A DNA stretch of 64,000 nucleotides. Origin: Methylococcus capsulatus str. Texas = ATCC 19069 (GTDB lineage Bacteria > Pseudomonadota > Gammaproteobacteria > Methylococcales > Methylococcaceae). The translations under genes were made by a program, and so were the position numbers. Shown here piece after piece: positions 46,893 through 55,389 of this stretch (the stretch's first letter is position 1; the number at the start of each line of letters is the position of its first letter). The stretch is from positions 62,001 to 126,000 of the forward strand of contig NZ_AUKJ01000021.1 in NCBI RefSeq assembly GCF_000424685.1. The letters are read 5' to 3'. The notes under the pieces are model-generated. The model did not search any database, had not been told where the DNA came from, and saw nothing but the letters and a program-made list of their open reading frames with translations.

Positions 46893-46921
46893 TTGACGTC
46901 ATTTGGTTTTGTTCCGATACT
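46893..46921 (+). promoter_or_regulatory. Sigma-70 promoter of haoA-haoB
   Basis: TTGACG (46893-46898) and GATACT (46916-46921) are spaced by exactly 17 bases. Each differs from consensus at one or two positions. The start codon of haoA is 47 bases downstream and GAAGGAG lies ten bases before it. This AT-rich patch stands out in the GC-rich context and marks a dedicated hao transcript. Confidence 0.7.
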
Positions 46922-46967
46922 TTGTACCGATAACGACCAGGATGGATTGCCGAAGGAGCACACCCCA

Positions 46968-48572
46968 ATGATCAAAATGACTACGACATGGCTGCTGGCC
47001 GCTTTGCTGATGTTCGTTCAGCTGACGGCATCCGCCACCGCGGGCGAGACGGATTTTTCCGGGCTCAAGGACAAGTACGAGAAGGACCATCCCGGCAAGG
47101 GCAAGTTCTCGCAGTACTGGGAGCCGATCCCGATCCAGAAATACTGGAATCCCCGGAATTTCTATCAACCGCCCACGGCGGTCTCGGGCGAAGTGAGCCG
47201 TGACCAGTGCGTGGCCTGTCACCAGAGCCTGACGCCGGGCGCTTTCCATGCGTGGGAAAACAGCACCCATGCGAAGCTCGATGCGATCAGGAATCTCAGC
47301 AACGGCCAGGACGCACGTTTCTACAAGAAGGAGAAGCTGGCCGAGATCGAAAGGAATCTGGTCAAACAAGGCGTCCTGAAAGAAGGCGAACCGCTCAAGG
47401 AAGTCGGCTGCATCGACTGCCACGGCAAGGTCGGCGCCCAGTCCATCCGCCACGACAAGGACCTGGTCATGCCGGACCGCACTCAGTGCGGCAGCTGTCA
47501 CTTGCAGGAGTTCGCCGAGGCCGAATCCGAGAAGGACCAGCAGTGGCCGCAGGGACAGTGGGGCAAGGGCCATCCCTCCCACGCGGTGGACTGGGAAGCC
47601 AACGTCGAAACCGCCATCTGGGCCGGCATGGCCGAGCGCGAAATCGCCCAAGGCTGCGACATGTGCCATTACCAGCAAAACAAGTGTGACGGCTGCCACA
47701 CCCGCCACAGCTTCTCGGCCGCCGAGGCCCGTCAGCCCGAGGCCTGCGCGACCTGCCACAACGGGGTCGATCACAACGAGTGGGAGAACTACACGCTGTC
47801 CAAGCACGGCACGGTCTACCAGACCCACAAATCGACCTGGAACTTCGATGTCCCGCTCAAGGACGCCCTGACCAAGGGCGGCTATACCGCACCCACCTGT
47901 CAATACTGCCATTTCGAGTTCAACGGCGAGTTCTCGCACAACCTGGTGCGCAAGGTCCGCTGGGGCTTCAACCCCACCCCGGCCATCGCCGACAACCTGA
48001 AGCATCCCTGGTTCGAAGGCCGCAAGGAAAACTGGAATACCACCTGCGCCCACTGCCACAGTCCGAGCTTCGCCCGGAGCTATCTGGAAGCCGCCGACAA
48101 GGGCACACTCGCCGGACTCAAGGTGGAGCAGGAAGCCAAGCAGGTCGTCGAAGGACTATTCAGGGACGGTCTGCTGCCGGGCCAGAAGACCAACCGCCCT
48201 GCGCCCCCGGCACCGGAGAAAGACGCTCCCGGCGGATTCTTCCAATTGTTCTGGGCCAAGGGCAACAATCCCAGCCACGTGGAACGGGTCCATGCCGACA
48301 TGTGGGAACATGACCTGATCAAGCTCTACAAGGGGCTGGTCCACGGCAACCCTGGAGGATTCACCTATACCGAAGGCTGGTCCGAGCTGATGCGGGATTA
48401 CGCGGTCATCATGGACGAGAACACCCGTTTGCGCGAGAAGTCCGGCAATGCCCCTGGCGCCGCCGCGGCCAACCCGCCCGCCGGAAAGGATGACTCGAAC
48501 GTCCGCAACGTCCTGGGCGGGCTGGCGCTGCTGGCAGGCATCGCCGTACTGCTCTACCGGCGCAAGCACTGA
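46968..48572 (+). CDS. haoA: Octaheme hydroxylamine oxidoreductase
   Basis: 534 residues with a signal peptide (ending ASATAG) and eight CxxCH heme sites at about residues 81, 148, 174, 230, 240, 260, 311 and 360. A tyrosine at residue 467 in GGFTYTEGWSELMRDY lies where the P460 heme-crosslinking tyrosine of ammonia-oxidiser HAO is expected. Near the C-terminus, a hydrophobic helix followed by RRKH (VLGGLALLAGIAVLL) suggests membrane anchoring. Methanotroph HAO oxidises hydroxylamine, formed when methane monooxygenase co-oxidises ammonia. It is coupled to haoB through TGATG. Confidence 0.95.
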   Translation: MIKMTTTWLLAALLMFVQLTASATAGETDFSGLKDKYEKDHPGKGKFSQYWEPIPIQKYWNPRNFYQPPTAVSGEVSRDQCVACHQSLTPGAFHAWENSTHAKLDAIRNLSNGQDARFYKKEKLAEIERNLVKQGVLKEGEPLKEVGCIDCHGKVGAQSIRHDKDLVMPDRTQCGSCHLQEFAEAESEKDQQWPQGQWGKGHPSHAVDWEANVETAIWAGMAEREIAQGCDMCHYQQNKCDGCHTRHSFSAAEARQPEACATCHNGVDHNEWENYTLSKHGTVYQTHKSTWNFDVPLKDALTKGGYTAPTCQYCHFEFNGEFSHNLVRKVRWGFNPTPAIADNLKHPWFEGRKENWNTTCAHCHSPSFARSYLEAADKGTLAGLKVEQEAKQVVEGLFRDGLLPGQKTNRPAPPAPEKDAPGGFFQLFWAKGNNPSHVERVHADMWEHDLIKLYKGLVHGNPGGFTYTEGWSELMRDYAVIMDENTRLREKSGNAPGAAAANPPAGKDDSNVRNVLGGLALLAGIAVLLYRRKH

Positions 48573-49543
48573 TGTCGGGCGAGACCGGCCAGCCGAAGCG
48601 GTCTCGGCTGGCCAGCCTGGCGGGCCTGGTCCTGCTGCTGTCGGGCGGCGCGCTGCTGCTGTACGACCGGTTCCGCCCGGCTGTCACTCTTGAAGAGGTG
48701 CCGGCGACCGAAGCGGAACGAACCGCTCTGGAACCCGGCGGGGCTTTCCCCATCACCGCGCTGACGCGTTACGCCCTGCGCCGCGGCAATGCCTCGGTCA
48801 CACTGACCGTGGCCGATTACCGCGACGCCCGTAACCAAAGCCACCGGGTGACCCTGTTTCCTGCGGATCGGCTGCGGCACGACACATGGAAGGCCGTGGG
48901 CGAGGCCATCATCCGCCATACGGACGGGAACGCCCTGTTCCTCGCCTGGTGGGACGATGCCCAGCGTATCCATTTCCTCAGTGGCCGGGAGACGTGGCTC
49001 GACCGGCCGGCCGCTGCCGCCTTCCCGGACGATGAGGAGCGGAGCGTATGGGGCAAGGTCGCGGGCGGATTTGCGGCGGTGCCGGATGCGTCGCGGCGCC
49101 TGGCGCGCTGGCTGACCATGGAGGCGGACGCGGCCCTGGAGGCGATGAAAGCCGAGCTACCGGCAGAGCGTCCGGTCTACCTGCTCGTCTGTCTGGACGA
49201 TCTGGCCCGCCTCGGCGAAATCGAGGCGCTGGCCGGCGTCCGTCTCCCGTTCGAGGCCGCCCGCTTCCCCGGTGGAGACCTGCACGGCCAGATCGCGGCG
49301 GTGCAGCAGTGGGCCCGGCAGGACGTCGATCAGGCCAGCTATCTGGTCCAGCAGACGCCCGGAGCCGGCGTGCAGGCCTGGCGCATCACCACGCCGCAAG
49401 GCCGCGATACCCTGCTTGCACGGCTGCTGCCCTTCACCACCTCTCTGGCCAGACCGCTGCCGCAGGCTCAAACGGTCTATCAGTCCGGCTGGGGTTCCCA
49501 TATCACCATCTATGCACTGAACTTCGGCGAAGGTAAGATGTGA
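48572..49543 (+). CDS. haoB: HaoB, hydroxylamine oxidation accessory protein
   Basis: 323 residues, one N-terminal membrane helix (SLAGLVLLLSGGALLLYDRF) and a large soluble domain with TDGNALFLAWWDDAQRIHFL, WLDRPAAAAFPDDEERSVWG and the late YQSGWGSHITIYALNFGEG. The sequence and its place directly after haoA match haoB, which is conserved with hao in methanotrophs and ammonia oxidisers. No catalytic motif or heme site is visible; a role in assembly or electron transfer is inferred from co-occurrence. ATG overlaps the haoA stop by one base. A terminator follows its stop. Confidence 0.9.
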   Translation: MSGETGQPKRSRLASLAGLVLLLSGGALLLYDRFRPAVTLEEVPATEAERTALEPGGAFPITALTRYALRRGNASVTLTVADYRDARNQSHRVTLFPADRLRHDTWKAVGEAIIRHTDGNALFLAWWDDAQRIHFLSGRETWLDRPAAAAFPDDEERSVWGKVAGGFAAVPDASRRLARWLTMEADAALEAMKAELPAERPVYLLVCLDDLARLGEIEALAGVRLPFEAARFPGGDLHGQIAAVQQWARQDVDQASYLVQQTPGAGVQAWRITTPQGRDTLLARLLPFTTSLARPLPQAQTVYQSGWGSHITIYALNFGEGKM

Positions 49544-49545
49544 CC

Positions 49546-49570
49546 CGCGCGGCGAGCCGCGCGTTTCTCT
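49546..49570 (+). terminator. Rho-independent terminator after haoB
   Basis: Seven-base arms CGCGCGG (49546-49552) and CCGCGCG (49557-49563) with a CGAG tetraloop are followed by TTTCTCT. The hairpin begins two bases beyond the haoB stop and separates hao from the ccm genes. The short T-run may permit some readthrough into ccmA, which starts at 49592. Confidence 0.65.
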
Positions 49571-49591
49571 AATCCTTGAACATCCACGCCT

Positions 49592-50215
49592 TTGTCAGAC
49601 GCCCCTCTTTGCGCCGAGGGCCTCGAATGCATCCGGGGCGACCGGCTGTTGTTTTCCGGCCTGAACCTGACCCTGTCGCCTGGCCAACTGCTGCAGGTCG
49701 AAGGCGCCAACGGCGCCGGCAAGACCAGTCTGCTCCGTGTGCTGGCGGGTTTGAGCCGCCCCGCCGAGGGCGAGGTGCGCTGGCGCGGCCTGGACATCCA
49801 GCACCACCGGGCGAGCTACTTCACCGAGATGGTCTACATGGGACACGCGCCTGGTTTGAAGGCCGAATTGTCGCCGCTGGAAAATCTCCGGGTTTCGGTG
49901 GCCCTCCGCGGTCGAATGGCCGATGAGGCGCGCATCGACGACGCCCTGGCCCGGGTTGGTCTGCGCGGCTTCGAGGACGTGCCGGCGCGTGGACTTTCCG
50001 CCGGCCAGAAGCAGCGCACGGCGCTGTGCCGCCTGCTGCTCGATCCGGTCCCCCTGTGGATTCTCGACGAACCTTTCACCGCCCTGGACGTGCGGGGGAT
50101 CGCCCTGGTGCGCGAGCTGCTGGAATTCCATCTGGCGAACGGTGGGATGGCACTGATGACTTCACACCATGCCCTGGATGTCCGGGGCGACTGCCGGAGC
50201 CTGAATCTGTCATGA
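49592..50215 (+). CDS. ccmA: Heme exporter ATP-binding protein CcmA
   Basis: 207 residues, an ABC ATPase of cytochrome c maturation system I. Walker A is GANGAGKTSLLRV (about 39-51), the signature region LSAGQKQRTALCRLLL, and Walker B LWILDEPFTALD, which carries the CcmA-specific DEPFTALD. TSHHALDV near the end is the H-loop. With CcmB and CcmC it loads heme onto CcmE at the periplasmic face. The only plausible start is TTG 49592, with no clear ribosome site, so its translation may be weak or the true start may differ by a few codons. A repeat separates it from ccmB. Confidence 0.9.
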   Translation: MSDAPLCAEGLECIRGDRLLFSGLNLTLSPGQLLQVEGANGAGKTSLLRVLAGLSRPAEGEVRWRGLDIQHHRASYFTEMVYMGHAPGLKAELSPLENLRVSVALRGRMADEARIDDALARVGLRGFEDVPARGLSAGQKQRTALCRLLLDPVPLWILDEPFTALDVRGIALVRELLEFHLANGGMALMTSHHALDVRGDCRSLNLS

Positions 50216-50273
50216 ATGAGAAAAGGCGGTCGAATCTCTACAAATGGCCTCAAAGGAATGCCAACCGTAGTTT

Positions 50274-50351
50274 CCCCTCACCCAAACCCTCTCCCAAAGG
50301 GAGAGGGCCTTTACGCCCTTCTCCCATTGGGAGAAGGGACGGGGATGAGGG
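50274..50351. repeat. Cloverleaf-like palindromic repeat (REP/MITE-like) between ccmA and ccmB
   Basis: Two side-by-side hairpins, CCCTCTCCC-AAA-GGGAGAGGG (50287-50307) and CCCTTCTCCC-ATT-GGGAGAAGGG (50316-50338), are enclosed by imperfect outer arms CCCCTCACCC (50274-50283) and GGGGATGAGGG (50341-50351). The form is that of dispersed, non-coding repeats known from many gammaproteobacteria (CCCTCACCC...GGGAGAGGG type). It sits in the 175-base gap between two genes that normally adjoin or overlap. It could act as a transcript-processing or attenuating element. Confidence 0.85.
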
Positions 50352-50390
50352 CTTGCGGCCTTTCAGATTCATCCAAATACCGGATTTACG

Positions 50391-51068
50391 ATGAACGGCC
50401 TCGCCTCCGCCTTTCTCGCCATCCTGCGGCGCGATCTGGTGCTGGCGTTCCGCCATCGCGGCGAACTCGCCAACCCGCTGCTGTTCTTCCTGATCATCGT
50501 CACGCTCTACCCCTTGGGTGTCAGCCCTGACCCGGAACTGCTGAGAAGGATCGCCCCTGGAGTGATCTGGATAGCGGCCCTCCTGGCCGCGCTGTTCTCG
50601 CTGGAAAACCTGTTCCGGAGCGATTTCGACGACGGCTCGCTGGAACAGATGCTGCTCAGCCCCCGATCGCTGGCGTTGCTGGTGATCGCCAAGGTGTTGG
50701 CACACTGGTTGGTCAGCGGCCTGCCCATGCTGCTCCTGGCGCCGCTCCTGGCCCTGTTGCTGGACATGCCCTCCAGGGCCGCCTGGACGCTGGAAACGAC
50801 GCTCGCCATCGGCACGCCGCTGCTGAGCCTGATCGGCGCCATCGGGGTGGCGCTGACCGTGGGCCTCAAGCGCGGCGGCATCTTGCTGACCCTGCTGATA
50901 CTGCCCCTCTACATCCCGGTGCTGATCTTCGCCACCAATGCCGTCGCCGCCGCCGGTGCCGGCATGCCGGTGGAAGGTCAGTTGTACTTCCTGGCCGCTT
51001 TGCTGACGCTGGCGCTGACGCTCGCGCCTGTCGCCATCGCGGCCGCGTTGCGCATAAGCATGAGTTGA
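50391..51068 (+). CDS. ccmB: Heme exporter permease CcmB
   Basis: 225 residues with six hydrophobic segments. Family blocks are FLAILRRDLVLAFRHRGELA at the N-terminus, ENLFRSDFDDGSLEQMLLSP between helices 2 and 3, and LTLLILPLYIPVLIFATNAV. It forms the channel part of CcmAB. ATG 50391 lies 39 bases after the repeat and has no clear ribosome site (ACCGGATTTACG precedes it). ccmC follows after four bases. Confidence 0.93.
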   Translation: MNGLASAFLAILRRDLVLAFRHRGELANPLLFFLIIVTLYPLGVSPDPELLRRIAPGVIWIAALLAALFSLENLFRSDFDDGSLEQMLLSPRSLALLVIAKVLAHWLVSGLPMLLLAPLLALLLDMPSRAAWTLETTLAIGTPLLSLIGAIGVALTVGLKRGGILLTLLILPLYIPVLIFATNAVAAAGAGMPVEGQLYFLAALLTLALTLAPVAIAAALRISMS

Positions 51069-51072
51069 CGCC

Positions 51073-51804
51073 ATGTGGACCTTCTTCCATAAGCTCGCAT
51101 CGCCCAAGCATTTCTACCGCATCAGCGGCAAGCTGATCCCCTGGCTGGGCACGATCACCGTTCTGCTGTTCGTCACAGGTCTCTACTTCGGTCTGTTCAA
51201 GGCGCCGCCGGACTATCAGCAGGGCGAGAGCTATCGGATCATGTTCGTCCACGTGCCGGCGGCCTGGATGTCCATGTTCATCTACACCTTCATGGCGGTG
51301 CTGTACGCCATCCACCTGATCTGGAACATCAAGCTGGCCGATGTGATGGCCTCCAGTTCGGCGGCGATGGGCGCCTCGTTCACCTTCCTCGCACTGGTGA
51401 CCGGTTCGCTCTGGGGCAAGCCGATGTGGGGGACATGGTGGGTGTGGGACGCGCGGCTGACTTCCGAACTGATTCTGCTGTTCCTCTATCTGGGCTACAT
51501 CGCCCTGGTCTCGGCGATCGATGACAAGCGCACCGCCGCCCGCGCCGGTGGGCTGTTGATCCTGGTCGGCGTGGTCAACATCCCCATCATCCATTACTCG
51601 GTGGAATGGTGGAACACCCTGCACCAGGGCCCCACGGTCACCAAGCTGGACAAGCCTTCGATCCACGCCAGCATGTTGCTCCCGCTGCTGTTGATGGCAT
51701 TGGCCTTCCAGTGCTACTACTTCACCCTGGTGCTGGTCCGCGCACGCACCGAACTGCTGGAGCGCGAACGCCGCAGCGCCTGGATAAAGGAGCTGTTCGG
51801 CTGA
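51073..51804 (+). CDS. ccmC: Heme handling protein CcmC
   Basis: 243 residues with six helices. The tryptophan-rich WWD-type loop KPMWGTWWVWDARLTSELIL is the heme-binding surface, and conserved histidines flank it (IMFVHVPAAWMSMF and WWNTLHQGPTVT). It presents heme to CcmE. No ccmD, ccmE, ccmF, ccmG or ccmH follows: the next gene is convergent and its stop is two bases away. Those parts must be encoded elsewhere in the genome. Confidence 0.94.
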   Translation: MWTFFHKLASPKHFYRISGKLIPWLGTITVLLFVTGLYFGLFKAPPDYQQGESYRIMFVHVPAAWMSMFIYTFMAVLYAIHLIWNIKLADVMASSSAAMGASFTFLALVTGSLWGKPMWGTWWVWDARLTSELILLFLYLGYIALVSAIDDKRTAARAGGLLILVGVVNIPIIHYSVEWWNTLHQGPTVTKLDKPSIHASMLLPLLLMALAFQCYYFTLVLVRARTELLERERRSAWIKELFG

Positions 51805-51805
51805 G

Positions 51806-52807
51806 TCAAAAAGCGACGGCCAGACCCATCGTGCCCAGATAACTCGGCACATAGGCTCCCAACGCGCCGCTGTAGCTCCCGAACACCGCGATGCGGTCAT
51901 TCAGGGTCCACTGAAAACCGGCGCCGACAGCATGCTCCTGCAACGTCTTGACCGGCCCGACCGCCCCGGCATGCAGCGTGCGCGGCAGGGCTGCGGCGTT
52001 CACGTACCCCTGGATGAACAGCGCGAAGTCCTCGACGACGTCGCGCTGAAAAGCCCATTGGAACGAAGGCAGGATGACCTCGGCGCCCCTGAAGTCCTTT
52101 AGGCTGGCGAAACCAAAGTTCCAGTTGAAAGCAATGCCCCACGGCAGGACATGATCCGCGTTGATCGTCAACGAACCCTGGGTGCCGTTGTCGAAGAAGG
52201 GGCTCCCCCAGGTGCTCTGCACGTAGGCTTCCAGCCCCACCGAGTAGTTGAAATACTCGAAATCGTCCTTGTACAAATGGATCTTGGTATCGAACGTCAG
52301 CGGCGCAAATCCCGTCGCCGACTGCGGTGGCCCTTGCACCGTCAGCCCCTGGGTGAACAGGCGCAGTTCCACGTCGTCGGTCAAGCCATAGCGGAACAGG
52401 AACTCCCAGTTGTACTGTTTCACCGAATCCGAACTCGCCCCCTGCAGCGTGAAAGGGCTCATTTCCAGATAGATACCACCTTCGGGCAGGGTGTAGGACG
52501 AATTGGGAAAATTGGCGAGATCAGGGCCGGGCTCCCTCACCGTCACCACCCGAGGCGCCGGAGCCACCCCCCGGGGCGCGGGCGTGGAGCCCGGCCTCCG
52601 CGGCCGGTCCGGTTCCGTGCTGTGAACGTGTTCGCGGTAAATTGTGGCATACCCAGCGGAACGTTCCGGCGAAGACCCGGATGGGGAGAACTGTGCACCC
52701 GGCTCGACACCCTGCACCGGTGCGGCGGCCGGCAACACGAGCAGCCAGGCGAAGGCGACTTCCCAGACCTGGCCGACTCGCTTCAACGGGCGCCCGACGG
52801 ATCGCAT
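51806..52807 (-). CDS. Outer-membrane beta-barrel protein (MetA-pathway/transporter family resemblance)
   Basis: 333 residues from ATG 52807 (a GTG two codons earlier is possible). A signal peptide ends near PAAAPVQG. A proline/arginine-rich linker follows (TEPDRPRRPGSTPAPRGVAP), then amphipathic strands such as GIYLEMSPFTLQGASSDSVK, LFRYGLTDDVELRLFTQGLT and WGIAFNWNFGFASLKDF. The chain ends in a phenylalanine (LGTMGLAVAF), the usual outer-membrane insertion signal. It resembles the family annotated as putative transporters in phenol-degradation operons; substrate unknown. It lies 54 bases after the amidase on the same strand. Confidence 0.68.
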   Translation of the reverse strand: MRSVGRPLKRVGQVWEVAFAWLLVLPAAAPVQGVEPGAQFSPSGSSPERSAGYATIYREHVHSTEPDRPRRPGSTPAPRGVAPAPRVVTVREPGPDLANFPNSSYTLPEGGIYLEMSPFTLQGASSDSVKQYNWEFLFRYGLTDDVELRLFTQGLTVQGPPQSATGFAPLTFDTKIHLYKDDFEYFNYSVGLEAYVQSTWGSPFFDNGTQGSLTINADHVLPWGIAFNWNFGFASLKDFRGAEVILPSFQWAFQRDVVEDFALFIQGYVNAAALPRTLHAGAVGPVKTLQEHAVGAGFQWTLNDRIAVFGSYSGALGAYVPSYLGTMGLAVAF

Positions 52808-52861
52808 CGCCACCCCGGCTATGCCGGAACCGGCAGGTTTGCCGAAACTGCCAGCCGGCGA

Positions 52862-54112
52862 CTAGTCATCGAGGACGGCCGCCACTCCCTGGGCGACGGC
52901 CATCAAGAACGCGTCGTTCCCTTCTGCGGCCAGCAGGGAAAGACCGACAGGCGCCCCTTCCACTTCGACCGCCGGGAGCGAAATTTGCGGCAGCCGACAG
53001 ATTCCCGCGATCGCCATTCGGGCTAGCACCCGCGGAAAATAATCGCCCTGGGTGCGGTCCAGCCCGAGGCTGCCCTTCAAAGGCGCCGGTGCGTGCACGG
53101 TGGGGAAGCAGATCACGTCTTCCGGCCCGAGGACTCTTGCAAGTGCCGCCCGGTAACGCTCCCGGCGTGCCAGCGCGGCCGGCAACAGGCGGCGGTCCAG
53201 CCCCTTGGCCAGCTCGAAGTTGCGGCGGGTGCGCTCGCCCAGAGCCGGCCGGGCCGACTCGATCCATGTACCCAGGGTACTCCAGATTTCAGCCCACTGA
53301 ATGGGCTGAAAGACCTGACGCCAGTTGTCCATGCCGGAAACCCCGGCTTCTCCATCGATGCTTCGCAAGGAAATCTCGCGGCTCGGGAAACTGCCGGCCA
53401 GCCGCTTCAGGACCGGTCCGAACGCCTTGCGGACGGCAGGCTCGGCCGCGTCGAAGCCCTCCTGCAACAGCCACAGCCTGCCGGAAACGGTGGGGAGCGG
53501 ATCGACGTTCAGCAACAGGCTCATGACCCGCTGCAGCGTCTCGCCATTGCGGGCGAAGGCGCCAACCGTATCGAAACCGGGTGCCAGCGGATTGACACCA
53601 GCCACGGAAACCCCGCCATGGCTGGGCCGCATCCCCCAGATGCCGCAATTGCTGGCCGGGAGGCGAATGGAACCCGCCGTGTCCGTACCCAGGGCGAAAT
53701 CCACCTCGCCCGCGGCCACAGCAACCGCCGATCCGCTGGAAGAGCCCCCCGGCACCCGGTCGGGTGCGGCTGGGTTCAGCGGGGTGCCGTAGAACGCATT
53801 CTCGCCGGTGAGACCGAAAGCCAGCTCGTCCGCACAGGTCTTGCCCAGGCAGACGGCACCCGCTTGCAGACACTGCTCCACACACACGGCATGAGCAACC
53901 GCGGGCGGATGGCTCCTGGCCCAGTCGGGATTGGCACAGCCGGTCACATGGCCGGCGATGTCGATCAAATCCTTGACGCCGAAGGAAAGGCCCACCAGCG
54001 GTCCGGTGACCGCCGCGCGAATTTCCATCTGGGCAAGAAACGAACGCGAGGATTCGGGCATCCGAAAAGTCTGGGAGCTGCGGTGGTTGGGGAAACGGCA
54101 GGATGAATCCAT
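52862..54112 (-). CDS. Amidase-signature-family hydrolase
   Basis: 416 residues with the Ser-cisSer-Lys triad intact: Lys47 in GVKDLIDIAGHVT, the cis-serine near 126 in PGGSSSGSAVAVAA and the nucleophile Ser148 in GTDTAGSIRLPASNCGIWGM. The C-terminal third is less conserved. It hydrolyses amide bonds of an unknown substrate; it is shorter than GatA (about 480), lacks gatB/C neighbours, and is closer to stand-alone amidases. The ATG at 54112 has GAGGAT immediately upstream, while ATG 54061 could be an alternative. Confidence 0.85.
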   Translation of the reverse strand: MDSSCRFPNHRSSQTFRMPESSRSFLAQMEIRAAVTGPLVGLSFGVKDLIDIAGHVTGCANPDWARSHPPAVAHAVCVEQCLQAGAVCLGKTCADELAFGLTGENAFYGTPLNPAAPDRVPGGSSSGSAVAVAAGEVDFALGTDTAGSIRLPASNCGIWGMRPSHGGVSVAGVNPLAPGFDTVGAFARNGETLQRVMSLLLNVDPLPTVSGRLWLLQEGFDAAEPAVRKAFGPVLKRLAGSFPSREISLRSIDGEAGVSGMDNWRQVFQPIQWAEIWSTLGTWIESARPALGERTRRNFELAKGLDRRLLPAALARRERYRAALARVLGPEDVICFPTVHAPAPLKGSLGLDRTQGDYFPRVLARMAIAGICRLPQISLPAVEVEGAPVGLSLLAAEGNDAFLMAVAQGVAAVLDD

Positions 54113-54178
54113 ATCCTCGTGCCATTCTAAACGGTTCGCCAGTCACTGCGGAAGGCGACTCCGGAACTCTCCCCAAGG

Positions 54179-54216
54179 AAAAAAAACGGCCCGAGGATCG
54201 AAGACCCCCGGGCCGT
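54179..54216 (-). terminator. Rho-independent terminator after pstS
   Basis: Arms ACGGCCCG (54186-54193) and CGGGCCGT (54209-54216) form an eight-pair stem. On the minus strand it is followed by a run of eight T (54186-54179, one T inside the stem). It lies about 30 bases beyond the pstS stop and ends the phosphate-related transcript before the amidase gene. Confidence 0.85.
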
Positions 54217-54244
54217 CGCGGAATGACGGCGGCTGTGACAGCCC

Positions 54245-55297
54245 TTACAGGGAAAGCGGCTTCAGCTTCTTTGCATCTTCGGCCATTTCCTTCCGCTCGT
54301 CGGCCGGCAGCGGGACGAGTCCGCGTTCGGACAGGTAACCGTCCTCGCCCCAAGCCTTCTCGGAGGTGAATTCCGCGATGTACTCCACGATACCCGGAAT
54401 CATCCCGACATGGGATTTCTTGACGTAGAAGTACAGCGGGCGGGAAATCGAGTAACTGCCGTCGGCGATCGATTCGAACGAAGGGTCCACGCCTTCGATC
54501 TTCGCCGCGGCGACCTTGTCAGCGTTTTCTTCCAGGAAACTGTACCCGAAGATGCCGACTGCATTCGGATTGGCAACCAGTTTCTGCACGATCAGGTTGT
54601 CGTTTTCGCCGGCTTCCACATAGGCGCCATCTTCACGAACGGTGTGGCAGACCTTCTTGTACTCCGGCTCGTTGTCCTTCTTCAAGGCGGCGATCCACTT
54701 GAACTCCTTGCAGCCGCCCTCCAGGGCGAGTTCGGCAAAGGCATCGCGGGTTCCAGAAGTCGGCGGAGGACCCAACACCTCGATCTTGGTGGCGGGCAGC
54801 GCGGGATTGACCTCGTTCCAGGTCTTGTAGGGATTATCGATCAAATTGTCACAGCCACCGCAGTCGGGATCGGGAATCTGCTTGGCCAGTGCCAGATAGA
54901 TATCCTTACGGCTCAGTTCCATCGGCTTGGATTTCTTGGACCGAGCCAGCACGATACCGTCGAAGCCGATCTTGACCTCGACGATGTCTTTGACGCCGTT
55001 CTTCTTGCATTGCTGGAACTCGGTGTCCTTCATGCGACGCGAAGCGTTGGCGATATCCGGATGATCGACGCCTTCGCCGGCGCAGAACAGCTTGATGCCG
55101 CCGCCAGTGCCGGTGGACTCCACTTTCGGCGTCTTGAATTTCCCACCTTTGCCGAAGTGTTCCGCCACCACGGTGGCAAAGGGATACACCGTGGAAGAAC
55201 CCACGATGCTGATGGTGTCACGCCCACCGGCAGCCGATGCGCCGGCGCCGAAAACGGTGGCCGACACGGCCAGGCCTATGCTGACGATCTTTTTCAC
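54245..55297 (-). CDS. pstS: Phosphate ABC transporter substrate-binding protein PstS-like
   Basis: 350 residues from GTG 55297, with GGAG eight bases upstream. A signal peptide (VSATVFGAGASA) leads to the phosphate-binding core: ISIVGSSTVYPFATVVAEHF, the glycine-rich ESTGTGGGIKLFCAGEG, IANASRRMKDTEF, IGFDGIVLARSK and PTSGTRDAFAELAL, with the Ser/Thr/Asp contacts of PstS. Four or more cysteines (CAGEG, DPDCGGCDN) suggest disulfides. No pstC, pstA or pstB is nearby, so it either serves a remote transporter or a different role. It ends in a terminator. Confidence 0.88.
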   Translation of the reverse strand: MKKIVSIGLAVSATVFGAGASAAGGRDTISIVGSSTVYPFATVVAEHFGKGGKFKTPKVESTGTGGGIKLFCAGEGVDHPDIANASRRMKDTEFQQCKKNGVKDIVEVKIGFDGIVLARSKKSKPMELSRKDIYLALAKQIPDPDCGGCDNLIDNPYKTWNEVNPALPATKIEVLGPPPTSGTRDAFAELALEGGCKEFKWIAALKKDNEPEYKKVCHTVREDGAYVEAGENDNLIVQKLVANPNAVGIFGYSFLEENADKVAAAKIEGVDPSFESIADGSYSISRPLYFYVKKSHVGMIPGIVEYIAEFTSEKAWGEDGYLSERGLVPLPADERKEMAEDAKKLKPLSL

Positions 55298-55389
55298 GTG
55301 AATTTCTCCGCTGTCAAGGGATTTTTGCATCGTTCAGAGTGAGCGCGGCGCGGCTCGCGGGGACGTCCGCGGGCCGGTGCCGCCGTTGG

